Positions 10,765-22,770 of a stretch of 64,000 bases of DNA are shown here, in pieces. The notes beneath the pieces were generated by a model that was not told the origin of the DNA, did no database searches, and saw only the letters and a list, made by a program, of their open reading frames with translations. The position numbers and the translations under genes are program-made. The stretch covers positions 211,743,047 through 211,807,046 of the forward strand of contig CM056995.1 of the NCBI GenBank assembly GCA_029891345.1, read 5' to 3'. Every line of letters starts with the position of its first letter. The stretch's first letter is position 1. Origin of the DNA: Dryococelus australis (lineage: Eukaryota; Arthropoda; Insecta; Phasmatodea; Phasmatidae).

Positions 10765-11500
10765 TACACTGCAAAAAAATTTGAGATAAAATTCCCTAAC
10801 ATGCAAGGGAAGTTAACTATATACATGTAAGGTAAAATTATCCGTCGAATGTGGAGTAAATTTACATTACAAGTAAGGTAATATTAACTATTTTTATTGC
10901 CTATATCCTCTGACGAATAATAACCGAAATCTTAACTATAAGGTACTCCATAGTTGCCGTTGGTTGGGCGCGAACCACGGACCCCTATCACGACAGGCAG
11001 ATGCGCTATTCATTACACCACAACGACTACATGACGTCACAAGTGAATCTTGGAGTGTTACATGATTGTTTCTTACGCTTGTCGTCCCTCTTAGTTGTTG
11101 AGACAATGTTGAAGAGATGCGCGCCTTGTAACGTAATTTTCCCATACATTTCTAGGATTTTCCACCGCTATGTACTTGAATTTTACTTCAAAGTGCGGTA
11201 ATTATACCTTACATATAAAGGGCGATGTTGGACAGCTTGTATGACTAGACAATAAAAATTAATTTAAAGGTAAAAATATATATTATACAATTATCAAATA
11301 GTTACAAATTGACCAAGAGAGCCACACGTCGTAAGGTAATTTTCCCATCTATGTATGGGATTGTTCACTACCATGTACGTGAATTTTACTCCAGAGTGCG
11401 GTAATTTTACCTTACACGTAAGGAAAGCTATGTTTCCCACACAAGTTTGGGAATAATTCCTTAAAATTGTCATGTAATTTTACCATTATTTTTTACAGAC
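10765..11500. mobile_element. tRNA-carrying inverted-repeat element, copy 1
   Basis: The termini read CACTGCAAAAAAATTTGAG at left and inward CTGTAAAAAATAATGG at right. The body is full of GGTAAAATTA / TAATTTTACC words in both directions. On the minus strand it contains a tRNA-like segment (A-box-like TGGTGTAATGAATAGCGC, then GTGGTTCGCGCCC) at about 10957-11030. A block of about 95 bp (around 11125-11220) recurs in diverged form at 11320-11415, so this copy has a tandem duplication that copy 2 at 62.8 kb lacks. Non-coding. Confidence 0.75.
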
Positions 11501-14074
11501 GAGTTTTTGGGCAACGTCGTAAGTAATAAAACGCATTGTCCGTGGAGACCACTTTTCTCTCGTATCCCTTCATATATTCAAAGCCATCCACTACTGTCAA
11601 CATCTACTGCCACTGCCTTGGCTATTAACACATCATATATTTACTATTATTTCATAAATACTTTGAATTTTGAAAAATTATTTATCTCCGCAGTGCTGAA
11701 CTTGTTGAACGAGTTAATATTTTCCTATCAATGGGGAGAATTTCGAGCTGTGATCTCAGGTTATATTGCTTATCTTATGTACCCTACTACAAGAGATAGT
11801 GGCAGATAGCAGGACTGCTTATAATGGTGTCGTGTCTAGGGTCTCAGATATATGGCGTGTAGTATATGTACATATACTTATATAGAAACGAGAAAAAATC
11901 TATTTGTGACGTTGGCTGCCACAATCCAGCAAATTTTACGGCCCCCAAAAACACGAGAGATTTGCACTTTTTTCTAACAATCTTTAATAAAGCACAAGTA
12001 ACAAATTTTGTCTGAATCGCCAGTTTCCTTGGAGAGGTAGATTATATATAGGGAAAACTGGAGTAGCATAAATTCTTTGACATGTAACGATAATTATAAA
12101 CTGCAAAAAAAAATGTTCTAAAACACAGTACTTGCTGTGGTATCAGCAAGTAAAAAATAATAGGGAATATAATAAAACGAGATTTACTATCGGGAAATGT
12201 TATACGGCGGGAAAGGCGATAGTGGGAGGTAAGAAGAAGGCAACTTCCTCGAATACTCTGACACGACCCAAGTAATCACACACTTTGTAGGTCCCTGTCC
12301 TGCGTGTTCTTGCCATAGTGCGACGGCTCCCTCTACCTCCACATCTTCTCTCCCAACCTCCGCTTACCTACCGCTATCCAGGAGGAAGAAGAGAAAGGGA
12401 AGCTTTATCACAAAAACCTTTCAAACTGACTAGTTATTGGTAGTTACTTTCTTGCTAACCAAAATGGGCGGGTGTATATCACAATTTTACAAATACAGGT
12501 TATTTTTATATCAGTTTAATTTGGTTCCAATATCTTTACATTTTAACACCCTTTTTTTTTTTCAATGTACAAAATATATGCAAACTCAATGGATTTTACC
12601 TATGCCACATTTTGGTTTTCCAAAACAACTCATACATATAATACAGTTAAGATTTTCACAAAACATCTTTTCAAAACTTTTAAAAATTAGCACACAAGCT
12701 ACCAAAATTGTCAGAAAGGTACTATTTATGTTTCACATAATTGATTTCTTTCAATGTTAATAAAATGATTAAAAGTATTTTTAATCAACATTTCTGAGAG
12801 CATCGTTTTTAGAATTGATTGTAATTATTATAGATTGATGTATAAAAATTGGTAATAATTTTTTAAAAATATTTTAAGAATAGATTCAATGCGTATTCAT
12901 TTTAGCCACGAAACTGGTTAAAAAAAAAAGTTTTTAACATTAGCATCACTGCATTATCATGTACAACCACAGTAATTATTACGATTTCCATATTTAACAA
13001 ATGTTTTCTTGCAAAGTGTGCTTTCTGGAGCATTCAGAATTGAAATGTACTGAAATGTTGATTTAAAATAAACCCTAATATGTTTAGTATATTTCAATGT
13101 GTAAATTATAGCAAAATATTTTACAGTATGAAAATATGCATTCTTTTTTTATATACCATTGGAAACCATTCTACTTTTACCTTAAGATGCTAACAAGCAT
13201 ACAAGCTGCTATATTTGCAGACAAAAACTGTGAATGAAGTTATAATTGTTTTAATGAAAATTAAAGTACAGGCGATTATTTTATTTCACATTGCACCATG
13301 TGACATAAAAGTAGACGAGAGTGTGTTATTGCCAGCTGGGCCTGTGTGTTTTGTGTAATAAATTAACTGGCGTGTGTGGTGAGAGTTGAGGTGTAGAGCT
13401 GATACTTGCCTTGCTAACACTCAATACTTCCCCAGCATTTCCCGGTCGGTATATCACCTTATTCTCTGCTGAACCAATTGCTCCACAACACTGATAGAAA
13501 AGACTGAAGTTAAGAGAGTAGGGCGACACATGGAAAGATGTCCGTGGAAAGCTAGTGCAGTCGTTGCCAGATAAACTAGTACCCTGCCATCTTTCACTAC
13601 CATAATTATGCATGAAAACGCACAACTGTACTACTTAAAGAAACAGAACAAAGTTGGTAGGAGTATCAGCTATTTCTCAAAAGAAATGAACATGATATAA
13701 ACGAAGCGTTATGACTTCAAAACATTTGATAAATTCCAGAAAGGCATAAATTAGTGTTGTTATTAGAAAGCAAATTGGAAAAATATTCTGAAAAAACTGT
13801 TCATTTTTGGAGGTGAGCAGCACTAGTAAAAATTAAATTTAAATAATTTATATTTTGCTGCTGAAGCCCAGACTTGTCCTCCCGCGCTTACTTCACCTGG
13901 TTAGCTCGCGATACAAGACAACTCTTGGGAATGTTCAAGTTTGTAGAAAGATTTAAGCTCCTGAGTCTGACATACTTGCCAGTATTTTCACGTCTAAATA
14001 AACACAGTAAAGCCTTGATATAGTGAACCACTTTATAACAACAATATTTTGCTTGGTTCGGTCTAAATTTTTTA

Positions 14075-14487
14075 CATAATTCATTCACGGTTACTTCAAA
14101 CTTTTCTGAAGCCCTGCTAAATCTTTACTTCTAAGATATTCCTCCACCTCGTGCAAGCTAAGCTTAAAGTCTGGAAAATTAAACCAGAGGACAACGCACC
14201 GCTTTCCTTCGCACTCAGTTGTAAAATTATTTTGCATGAGAACTATTTATTACTCGGCGCTACCAACGCAGATTTTTCTCACTGTTTTTATTCGTGTTTA
14301 TCGTAAAATAAATATTAAAATATATAAATAAAATATAGGTAAAAACTTCCATTAAACGAAAAATAAGATACGCCTGTGTTTACAGAGGTTTAAAACGCTT
14401 GATACATGGCATATTTAGGAAATAACTAAATACGTAATACATGTGGTCATGTGGTGATTTTTCAAAGGTTTGTGTTAAAACGCCCGA
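14075..14487 (-). repeat. repeat C, copy 1
   Basis: About 410 bp that is the reverse complement of 29445-29865. Shared words include AAACCTTTGAAAAATCACC, AGTTATTTCCTAAATATG, GCGGTGCGTTGTCC (GGACAACGCACCGC here) and AGCAGGGCTTCAGAAAAG. A third copy lies at 37.9-38.75 kb. Non-coding, termini not defined. Confidence 0.8.
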
Positions 14488-15229
14488 ATAAAACGTGAAT
14501 GTACTATAACACAAGGTACTTTCAACTCTTTTTCTTCCTTCAGCACAAAACCCCTTTATAGAATGTAAAGATACTGGAAAGTCTTGTTATATTTAATTTC
14601 CCTTTATATTCCTTCTTTTTTCCAAAATCGTATTTAGAACTTAGACAAAACCTTAATTTTTAGATATTTCAGAAAATAAAAGTCATACAAGAGCCATTAT
14701 GTTATTCTCTAAGAGAAAAAGAAGCAGTTAAAATTGCTTTACTCCCTCTGTACAAAGAAGTGTACTTCTTTAAATAATAAAAGTTTTTGATAATTAAGAC
14801 TGATATATAAAATTAGTGTGTTTTGCAAATAGTTTGCTTACATAACAATTGCTCCAAACAAAGTTAGTGGCGTGATTTTTTTTCTACGAAAATGGTGATT
14901 TTCCATAATAGTGTCCACATGGGTTTACTGTATGTGTGCTCAAAATAAAATCAGTTTTCAAAATACTGGCCATAGTGCAATCGTATACAAAATAACAAAT
15001 ATAATTCAGTTTCAGCAGCAATTGGATTGGAAATTCTCTGCATGAGAGAAAAGAAGCTTGTTCTAACCAACGTCTCTATTAACAACCCCGTCTATGTAAA
15101 ATTCACAAAAATTTAGTCCATTTACTTTTGTTATTTAGAGGTTTTATATTATAAATAGTTATATTTGCCGAAATAGTGAGCTGGAAGGTTACTTAGTTAA
15201 GGGGACTATGTAGCTGCGCGTCCAAGGTC

Positions 15230-15338
15230 AAGAAGCTATGGAGCTATAAGGGCGACAGTAACACGCACGCCTAGTGCCTCATCGCTCCTACGCGCAAGGC
15301 GTGCAGTGTTTCCGTCGTAACGCTGTACTGTGCAAATT
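15230..15338 (+). repeat. dispersed repeat D, copy 2
   Basis: It shares GAGCTATAAGGGCGACA, CTACGCGCAAGGCGTGCA and GTAACGCTG with copies at 3.9 and 37.1 kb. The surrounding sequence is AT-rich and unrelated, so the GC-rich 105-bp unit stands out. Confidence 0.65.
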
Positions 15339-16452
15339 AGATATGTAACACAGGAGCTTTCTTACACGTGATGAAAGACCACAGATTGCACTACGCCGCT
15401 TAAGGAAACTGCATAGGCAAGCTTTAAAAATGCTATATTTGACCATTTTCACGATTTTTTTCTCCAAGAATACACTTAATATGACAAAAACAAAAAAATT
15501 GGGCTATAGATAATTGTTTTTTATCTTTTCTGACAAAAGTCATATTTCTTCTCAATATACGCGTCGTCGGTTCGAGGATCTAAAACGGTCAATACGGTTC
15601 TCTGTTTTCCTTGAAGTCCCTAGAAAATCTTCCTTAAAAGGGCTCATGAGCCTCGGGTACTGCTGCAGTCTAAAGCCCAAATATAGCCTGTATGCAGGCA
15701 CGATGCGCAAATTAATTTCCTACTTCTCACTGCAGCAGTCGACCGAACAGGCTTTCTCCTGCATAACGTAATGTAAGCGCATCTTTTCAAGTAAACAATG
15801 CCAGTTTCCTGTCCTGCGAAACGAAAACTTCCACAACTAATTATTTTCTGGCAAAGAAAACCACATCGGCTTCCTGTACCTAAATATAAAACAGCATAGG
15901 CATTAACAAATCTATCTCAAGTTCTACGTTATAATCAGACTGAAATTACACTAACTAGGCCCTACATTAATATTAATTCGTAATTTTTTCTATTGGCCGG
16001 GTTAAGTCTCGCGTGTTTTTCAAAACACGTCGTGTTGGCCACGGATAAAAAAACACAACCTTCGAATTTAGTTGATGCGACAGCACACAAAAATAATAAA
16101 ACAAACTCTTTAAATTAAACTCATAAAACAACGAAATCGTTATTTCATTAAAAACATTAATCTAATTAAATAGTAATTATCTTAATGCAGTAGGGAAATT
16201 AAGGTATAGAATTATTAAAATTAAACTCGCATGTTTACAAAACGTTACTAAACCTTAAATTCATTTCACGGAATTCTATTTCATTATAGGTCTGAATAGT
16301 TAGACTGTTCTATAGTAAATGTGTATATGATAAATAACTATAAACGAGACACACCACATTGCCCTACACTAAGAAGATTCGAACCCTATAAACCACATGC
16401 ATGCACTACCTATACTTCACACAATCCGATGAATTCGCAGCTCTTTCTAGTA

Positions 16453-16666
16453 GAGGCTATTCACGGTAAAGTAAGCACTTTTTTAAGGCCCTGCTTAATT
16501 TTTCCTTTCAGCCTATTTCTATCTTCCTGCCATTTTTTAACATAAACATCACCGTGTTACTAATAAAACAGTTTATACATTCCACCACTCTAAAAGTTGA
16601 GGTTTGAGGCAGCTGAAGCCTGTTTAGAGGTCCTTAAAAAGTGCTCACTTTACAGTGAATAGCATA
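16453..16666. mobile_element. MITE family 1, type A, copy 2
   Basis: AGGCTATTCACGGTAAAGTA at left and GTGCTCACTTTACAGTGAAT at right form the family termini around a 214-bp non-coding core. Both outermost ends differ slightly from the family consensus. Confidence 0.8.
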
Positions 16667-18645
16667 TTTACGTATGTGGTAAAAATGGCTGTACCACCAG
16701 CATGTGTGCTGAGGAGCGGAGCTGTGGGTTCACTTCCAGGACAAGGCACGGGTATGACTGGCACTTTTAAGTAAACTTTATCGTTTAGCTTTTGTCTGTA
16801 AGTTATCGCCGTTTGATTTCCGACGTTAAGTGGAAATGCAAATAAACGGCAACTCAGGATTTTTTTATTACTTATTTTATTTTGATTAAAAATCCACGAT
16901 GGAATCTACAGAAAATTTAGAACTGAAGTATACCTGTTCCCGACAAAGTAAGTTTCGGTTTCAGAAAATATACAATGACGGAATATGGACATTTGAAGCA
17001 CTTAAGGCTATCGCCAACCTAGTGCTCGACATATTTTTCAGCGTGTTTAAAATATGCATTCTTTGATGAAACTGTTAAACGTATCCCCAGTAAGTAAAGC
17101 TATTAAAGGAAAGTACATTCGAGACGATGACAGAATGGTACTTTCAAGACAACACGCACATTGGAAACATATTATAATGCCCTCCAACATAGCTAAGTAC
17201 GATGCGAAACTACAATAGAAGCATGCATTGGACTTGCTACAGAGTCGCGTCCAATAAAGTTACAGCGTCACCGTTTAAATTTCCGAAGTAATACGTCACG
17301 ACGAGACCACTGCAAGTTAGTCTTGCGGTTTCCGCATAGAGGCGATACCACTTTACATTCACCCTTAAGCCGATATTACACAATACCTGCAGCCGTACTC
17401 GGTTCTTGTACAAGCTTCTACAAGGCCTGGTGCACGAGCCGGTATACCAGCCGTTATATGAGCCGCCATGGAAGATCTATATTACACGACAGCAGTTCGC
17501 GTTCTAGCATTTGGCACCCTCGGTGGGTGCGCAGTGTGTGGTATGTAGTATATATGAACCCCATTCGTAGAACTGCTACCAGTTAGTTACTTGCGTAGGT
17601 CTATGAAACAAACTAGCTAGCACATCTTAATATTGCTATATTTTCTTGAAAATAACTTGAAGTAACTAGAGTACGAGTGTGTTATTTTTAATTTTGACGA
17701 AAATTACTGATCGGTTACAAAATATAGTTTTTTCTTTACGTAATGGGATATTATAAGCATGTAAAATTTAATGATAAGAGAATTTAGGTCCGACGGAATT
17801 TTGAACACATGCCCAGAAGACACACTATTGTATCGTACGCCGCAACTTTACCACTGTAATACCAGTTCACATATAAGAAATTGGATTAATATATATTATA
17901 TATGGTTAATACTTCGAATTAATATTCTCATAAAGTAGACAATGTTTTAAGTGTTTAGAACGGTTTTAAACAATAATTAAAAGTTGTCGTAGCCAATATT
18001 GTTGGTCGTTTTCGTATTTTAAATCTATTTGAAATAGTTTAAACCTCACGGATGTATAATCAAGATGGAGGGGTACTTTTCGGTTTCTTCATCAACTCGT
18101 TTCAAGTAGTAGCCACGGGAGCGCCCTACGCTCTGAAACTGCGACGTGATTGACCAGGTATGAAACCTGGTATGGGACCTGTTACAAAAAATAGGACGTG
18201 TCCAATTACTAGAGACATGGAAAATTCGCGTTATTATTTGGCATCAGGCAAAATTCACAGTATTGTCTGTACTGAAGCCGGCGTCGTTTCTCCATTGGTT
18301 GCTGCATAGAAGTGAGGCCACGCCCTTTGTGACTGAGCTACACTTGAATGGGGCACACAACAGTGAAGTGTTCATTAATTGGCGCGCAGTTATCCAGGAC
18401 GTGTCACATGAAATATGGTCCAATGACAAACGTATTGCAAAGGTACATGTGTTTCGAGTTTAACGTGTCGGAAAATAATGACGTGAATTTTGCAGGTCTC
18501 TACCAATTACCAAACCTGGTACGAAATCTAGCCGTACAAGGCGAGAAATGGCATGACGGGTGCTAGACTAGCCGGTATTCCGGCCGCTATGGCGGACCTT
18601 GCACAAGTTTTTACGGAATATGGTATCGTGTAATATCGGCATTAG
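16667..18645. other. no gene seen
   Basis: AT-rich with a GC-richer part at about 17290-17590. Open frames there are short with no family motif. No repeat copy was recognised. Confidence 0.5.
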
Positions 18646-18815
18646 CGATCGTGCCGGACGATGCCGCTGGTCGGCGAATTTTTGTCGGGGGATCTCCCGT
18701 TTCCCCCGCCACTTGCATTTCAGCTTTGCTCCATACTCGCCTCGTTTCGCCCTAATCGGCTCTCAAGACTTTGATGTTGAGAGCCACGCAAATCTCGCCA
18801 CTTCACTCTCCCACC
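18646..18815 (+). mobile_element. SINE-1 fragment (body and 3' end)
   Basis: Begins at ATCGTGCCGGACGATGCCGC and runs through the GATCTCCCGTTTCCCCCGCC block to ATCGGCTCTCAAGACTTTGA and GAGCCACGCAAATCTC. The tRNA head is absent. Apparent open frames across it are inherited from the SINE. Confidence 0.85.
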
Positions 18816-20676
18816 TCTCCCCCTCCCTCACACGAGACTTTGTATGTCCCGCACATGTCCCTGGCTTCTTGCCCGCTCCGAGTTCTCAGCCGGTCTCTTG
18901 AATGCCAAATAACTCTAGAATTAGACTTCCACGAAAAAAAAAAAAATAGTACGCTTTCAGCCGTTATTTGCTAGAACACCTGTTCCTCCGCTCCGCAGAA
19001 GTGTCCTTTTTTACTTTATTAGTTTCAAAACCAATCTTAAGAGTCCGTGTCACCCGCCACATTGAGTTTTTTTAAATTTATTTCTAATTAAATTTTAGGA
19101 GGATTTATTGAGAACTGTGACAATAGAAGCCTAGCAAACTAATTTATTCACCAATACGGACATAATATATCGACTACTAAAGCATATATATGCAACAATT
19201 AACTTATTACGAAATTTTTTACATAATTCATTCTCACCTTTTAATGACAATCAGGGAACCAACTATTAACAATCAGGTACACAGAACCAGCAAATGTAAT
19301 GTTTCTAGAATGAAACATTTTCAGTAATGATCCTGACTCTTCTATTATGACACCAAAACGAATTATTTCGTAAAAAAAAAAAAAAAAAGGCGATACAAAC
19401 TATTAACCCTTTCGGTTCCAAATAATTAATTCATTTTATGTCTTGTAACAAACAGATTTTTGTTTAGAACTTTACAAGTGCCACTATAACGCTCTGACAT
19501 ACGAATGTCGAGACTAATAAAAACGCATTTGTGTTTAATGTTATTGTAGCATCTGTCTACAAATAAAACCTACAACGTATTGCATAAATATTTCACAAAT
19601 CGATAGTGAAATACAAAACTACACACAATCATACGTCGGGCGTTTATATTACATTAAGAATTACGAAAATAATGGTCATGAGACTCAATGGCTAAACCGA
19701 ATTGATCGAAATTTTTACACCATACTTCCACAGTAACATTTATCATTCGATGCAAGTTTCGTGAAATTTCGGTTCGCTACAGTTTTTGATGCACGTAGCA
19801 CTAACTATTGCGCAGGTCTAGTGGTTTTTAAAACGATAAAAACTACTTTTGCCTGTAAAATTTAAATGTTCACTCTGATATGGCCGTAACTTAGTCATGA
19901 TACTAGCAACATAATACATATCTGATGAAAATTTATTTCATAAAATTACATCTCATGAAATTGCATCCACTTATTTAATGCAAAAACTGATTTTCACCTC
20001 AAATTACCTACCCTGAGACCTTTTAACACTTTTTTAATGTACTCCTAACACTTAAGGAATGTTTCAAATGCAGTATAAAACATTTCTACAGGTTCTACCA
20101 TAGTGCTCCCGTATTTTTTTACATATCAATTTTATGGCGGAAGTCCTTTGTGGCCACAAGCTGGGCTCTTAAATGTTTAAAGCACCACATAATAAATGTT
20201 TAACCACTTACACCAAAGTCAATTTTGTAACAATCTACGGGTTGGGGGGGGGGGGGGGGGGAGTGAGGGACCCACACAAAAATTAGCTTTAATTCGTAAA
20301 CAATGTACGTTATGGTTAGCCCTGGAAAAACTCTGCCAGACAAGTTGAAAAAAACTTGCTACCGATTCGCTAGCTGCTAACTTATCATCGCTACCCTGTG
20401 AGTGAATATGTATTTTTTTTTTTTAATATGAAAATGTGTTTCGTCCTAGTTTTATCTCTGAAACTACAAGGATGAGCCTTGTAATTATTTCACTGTTGAG
20501 AAGCTACATTCTTCGACATGGAAATTGGCAATGTTTGTTTTTAAAAAAATCCTTAAGAAATTTAAAAATTTGTGAACCAAGTCGGAGAAAAATGAGCTTC
20601 TTGGCTGCATTTAAGCATTATTAATGATAAATTGAAACAATGTTAGAAGAAACTGTGTATCTTAATATTAAACAAA
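18816..20676. other. AT-rich stretch, no gene seen
   Basis: Contains an A-run near 19375-19388 and a run of about 17 G near 20245-20261. No coding or repeat signal was recognised. Confidence 0.5.
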
Positions 20677-21157
20677 TCGCAAGTAGTCGCAGGTAGTCGT
20701 AGGTAGTCGCAGGTAGTCGTGTGTGATTGCAGGTAGTCGCGGGTAGTCGCAGGTAGTCATGGGTAGTCACAGATATTCACGGTTAGTCGCTAGTAGTCGC
20801 AGGTAGTCGCGGGTAGCCACAAGTAGTCGCGGGTAGTCACAGGTAGTCACGGGTACTAGCGGGCAGTTGCAGGTAGTCGTAGGTAGACACGGGTAGTCGC
20901 GGGTAGTCGCAGGTAGTCACGGGTAGTCGTAGGTTGTCGTAGGTAGTCATGGGTAATCACATGTAGTCGTGGGTAGTCGTAGGTAGTAGTGGGTAGTCGT
21001 GGGTAGTCGTAGGTAGTCGTGGGTAGTCGTAGGTAGTCGTGGGTAGTCGTGGGTAGTCGTAGGTAGTCGTAGGTAGTCGTGGGTAGTCGTGGGTAGTCGT
21101 AGGTAGTCGTGGGTAGTTACGTGTAGTCGCGGGTAGTCGCGGGTAGTCACGGATAGT
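20677..21157. repeat. 10-bp minisatellite, about 48 units
   Basis: Tandem units of the form GTAGTCGYRG. The left half alternates CGCAG/CGCGG and CACAG variants. The right half (about 20960-21120) is more uniform, with GTAGTCGTGG and GTAGTCGTAG often alternating as a 20-bp higher-order unit. The apparent Thr/Tyr/Pro-rich minus-strand frames across it are products of the repeat. Confidence 0.95.
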
Positions 21158-21408
21158 AAAAATACATCTTACCAAAAAACCAACACTAACACGTAGATAA
21201 AACTATTTCTGACAGTAAGGTAAAAATCTTAAAAGCCATATACAGGTATATATTTTAATAACTCCATAAAACCTGAGGGAAGCGATGGCGGGCTACTAGT
21301 TTTACATAAAAGGTTATCTATTTTACATTAAAATGTAGCAGGCGGGATTTTCGTTACAGGAGCTGTTTTTCTACAATGTTCCTGCCGGAATACGAATTAG
21401 TCAAAGAG

Positions 21409-21775
21409 GGAGCTACGAGCTCTTCATGCTCTGTCATTCCGATCCCTCGACGGCCATATCGTAAGACAGTGACGTTGAACTTTGACAAATGACCTTTGAC
21501 CTTTAACCGCGAAATCCAAAAATTCCAACAAAAAAAAAATCGAAAAAAATGAAAAAAATTAAAGTTTCCAAAACATTTATAAAAAATCTATTATTAAAAA
21601 CAGTACAAAATTCCAAAGAAATATTTATCCAAAAATTCTTTTAAAAAAAATCTTAATTGTTAAAACATCACTAAAGAATTACTTTTAAGTATTAAAAAAA
21701 TCATTAACCAAACTGGTAATATCCCTTAAAACTTTCCTTTTTTTATTTCCTATTATCCCTTAAACTTTCCTTTTT
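21409..21775 (+). repeat. left arm of the 5.1-kb inverted repeat
   Basis: Starts with GGAGCTACGAGCTCTTCATG and continues through ATTCCGATCCCTCGACGGCC, then AACCGCGAAATCC and an A-rich inner part. It carries a DR1-type motif TGACCTTTGACCT at 21490-21502. Confidence 0.85.
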
Positions 21776-21824
21776 TTCCCATAAAAATTCCAAAAAACCA
21801 CAAAATATTGATAAATCATAGAGC

Positions 21825-22180
21825 ATATTATGTTAGTGACTATTACCTTCATATTGGGTGCAGGTGACCTTGACCCCGTAGGCTTGAATGACCTTGAAAA
21901 CAACATTTCGAAAAAAAAAAATTCATAAAAGTTAGCAATAATATTATGTTACTGATTACTATCGCCATATTGGATGCAGGTGACATTGACCTTGACCATG
22001 TGATCTTAGATGACTGTGAAAACAAAAATTCAAGAAAAAATTAATCAAAGACAGAAAGCATATTACTCTGACTGCTACCACTATATATGATGCAGGTGAC
22101 CTTGACCTTGACACTGGCGACCTTTGACATTTAACTCCAATAAAATTAAAAATTCCCCATTTTTTAAATCGAAAAAATAG
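21825..22180 (+). repeat. ~118-bp tandem repeat, three copies, rich in TGACCTTGACCTTGAC
   Basis: Three diverged units (starting about 21825, 21943 and 22060), each with ATATT(G)G...TGCAGGTGACCTTGACC followed by an A-rich half. Extended half-sites of the TCAAGGTCA type (read on the minus strand) occur in every unit. Confidence 0.75.
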
Positions 22181-22199
22181 GAAAAAATTGAAACCATAG

Positions 22200-22770
22200 A
22201 AAGAATTACTCTGACAGTAGAGAGAGTGTGTCACTTCTGGGCTACTGCTACAATGACATGAGGATGGAGTAGATAATCGATTGTTCAATTTGTCGAGATA
22301 TCGAATATTCGATATATCGATATATCTATTAATTGCTAATTGACTAGTCGATTAGAAGGTATTTAATTTGAGTAATTAATCAACTTAATGGAAGAATTCT
22401 GTAATTAATTTTTTTTATTGTTTGATATGAACATCCTTTAATTTTCATTGTTGTAGAAAGGGTTAATTGTCATAAGGGTGATATTGGCGTAGCAGGTTCG
22501 GTGTGGACTCTGAGAAGTCCTGGGGACGATTGACCAGATGAGCGGGTTATAATAATATTTAGGAGTTAATGCTTGTGTAAGAGTGGTATGAGTAACATTT
22601 TGGTTGTGGATTGACAAGATCACACGTGTGACTTCTGGCCCACTAGGCGAGTGAGTTGTGGATGGAGCAAGAACATGCATGTCACTTATGGCCCACGAGG
22701 CGAGTGAGGAGCCCACTTGTAGAATGACATGTTGATGGATCGGGAGCACGAGGGTATATTCTAGCCCACT
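22200..22770. repeat. degenerate ~75-bp repeat units
   Basis: Blocks GTGTCACTTCTGGG, GTGTGACTTCTGGCCCACTA, ATGTCACTTATGGCCCAC and ATTCTAGCCCACTA recur with ATGACATG..GATGGA(G/T) spacers. The unit is diverged and the edges are uncertain. Confidence 0.5.

Larger units (their letters stand above)
11501..16452. other. AT-rich stretch, mostly featureless
   Basis: About 5 kb with two recognised repeats (repeat C at 14075-14487 and repeat D near 15.27 kb). No coding segment could be supported. GC-richer patches at about 12240-12390 and 13320-13600 look unique but give no known protein. Confidence 0.5.

Noticed and set aside
12240-12390. Small exon or MITE
   Set aside because: A minus-strand frame of about 40 codons and weakly paired edges were noted, but neither is convincing.
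20677-21157. Possible CRISPR or telomere array
   Set aside because: Units are contiguous 10-mers without spacers, in a eukaryotic context, and do not match the insect telomere word TTAGG.
20947-21175. Minus-strand frames coding Thr-His-Asp-Tyr-Pro repeats
   Set aside because: They are translations of the 10-bp minisatellite; overlapping frames give the same kind of repeat, and there is no start context or unique sequence.
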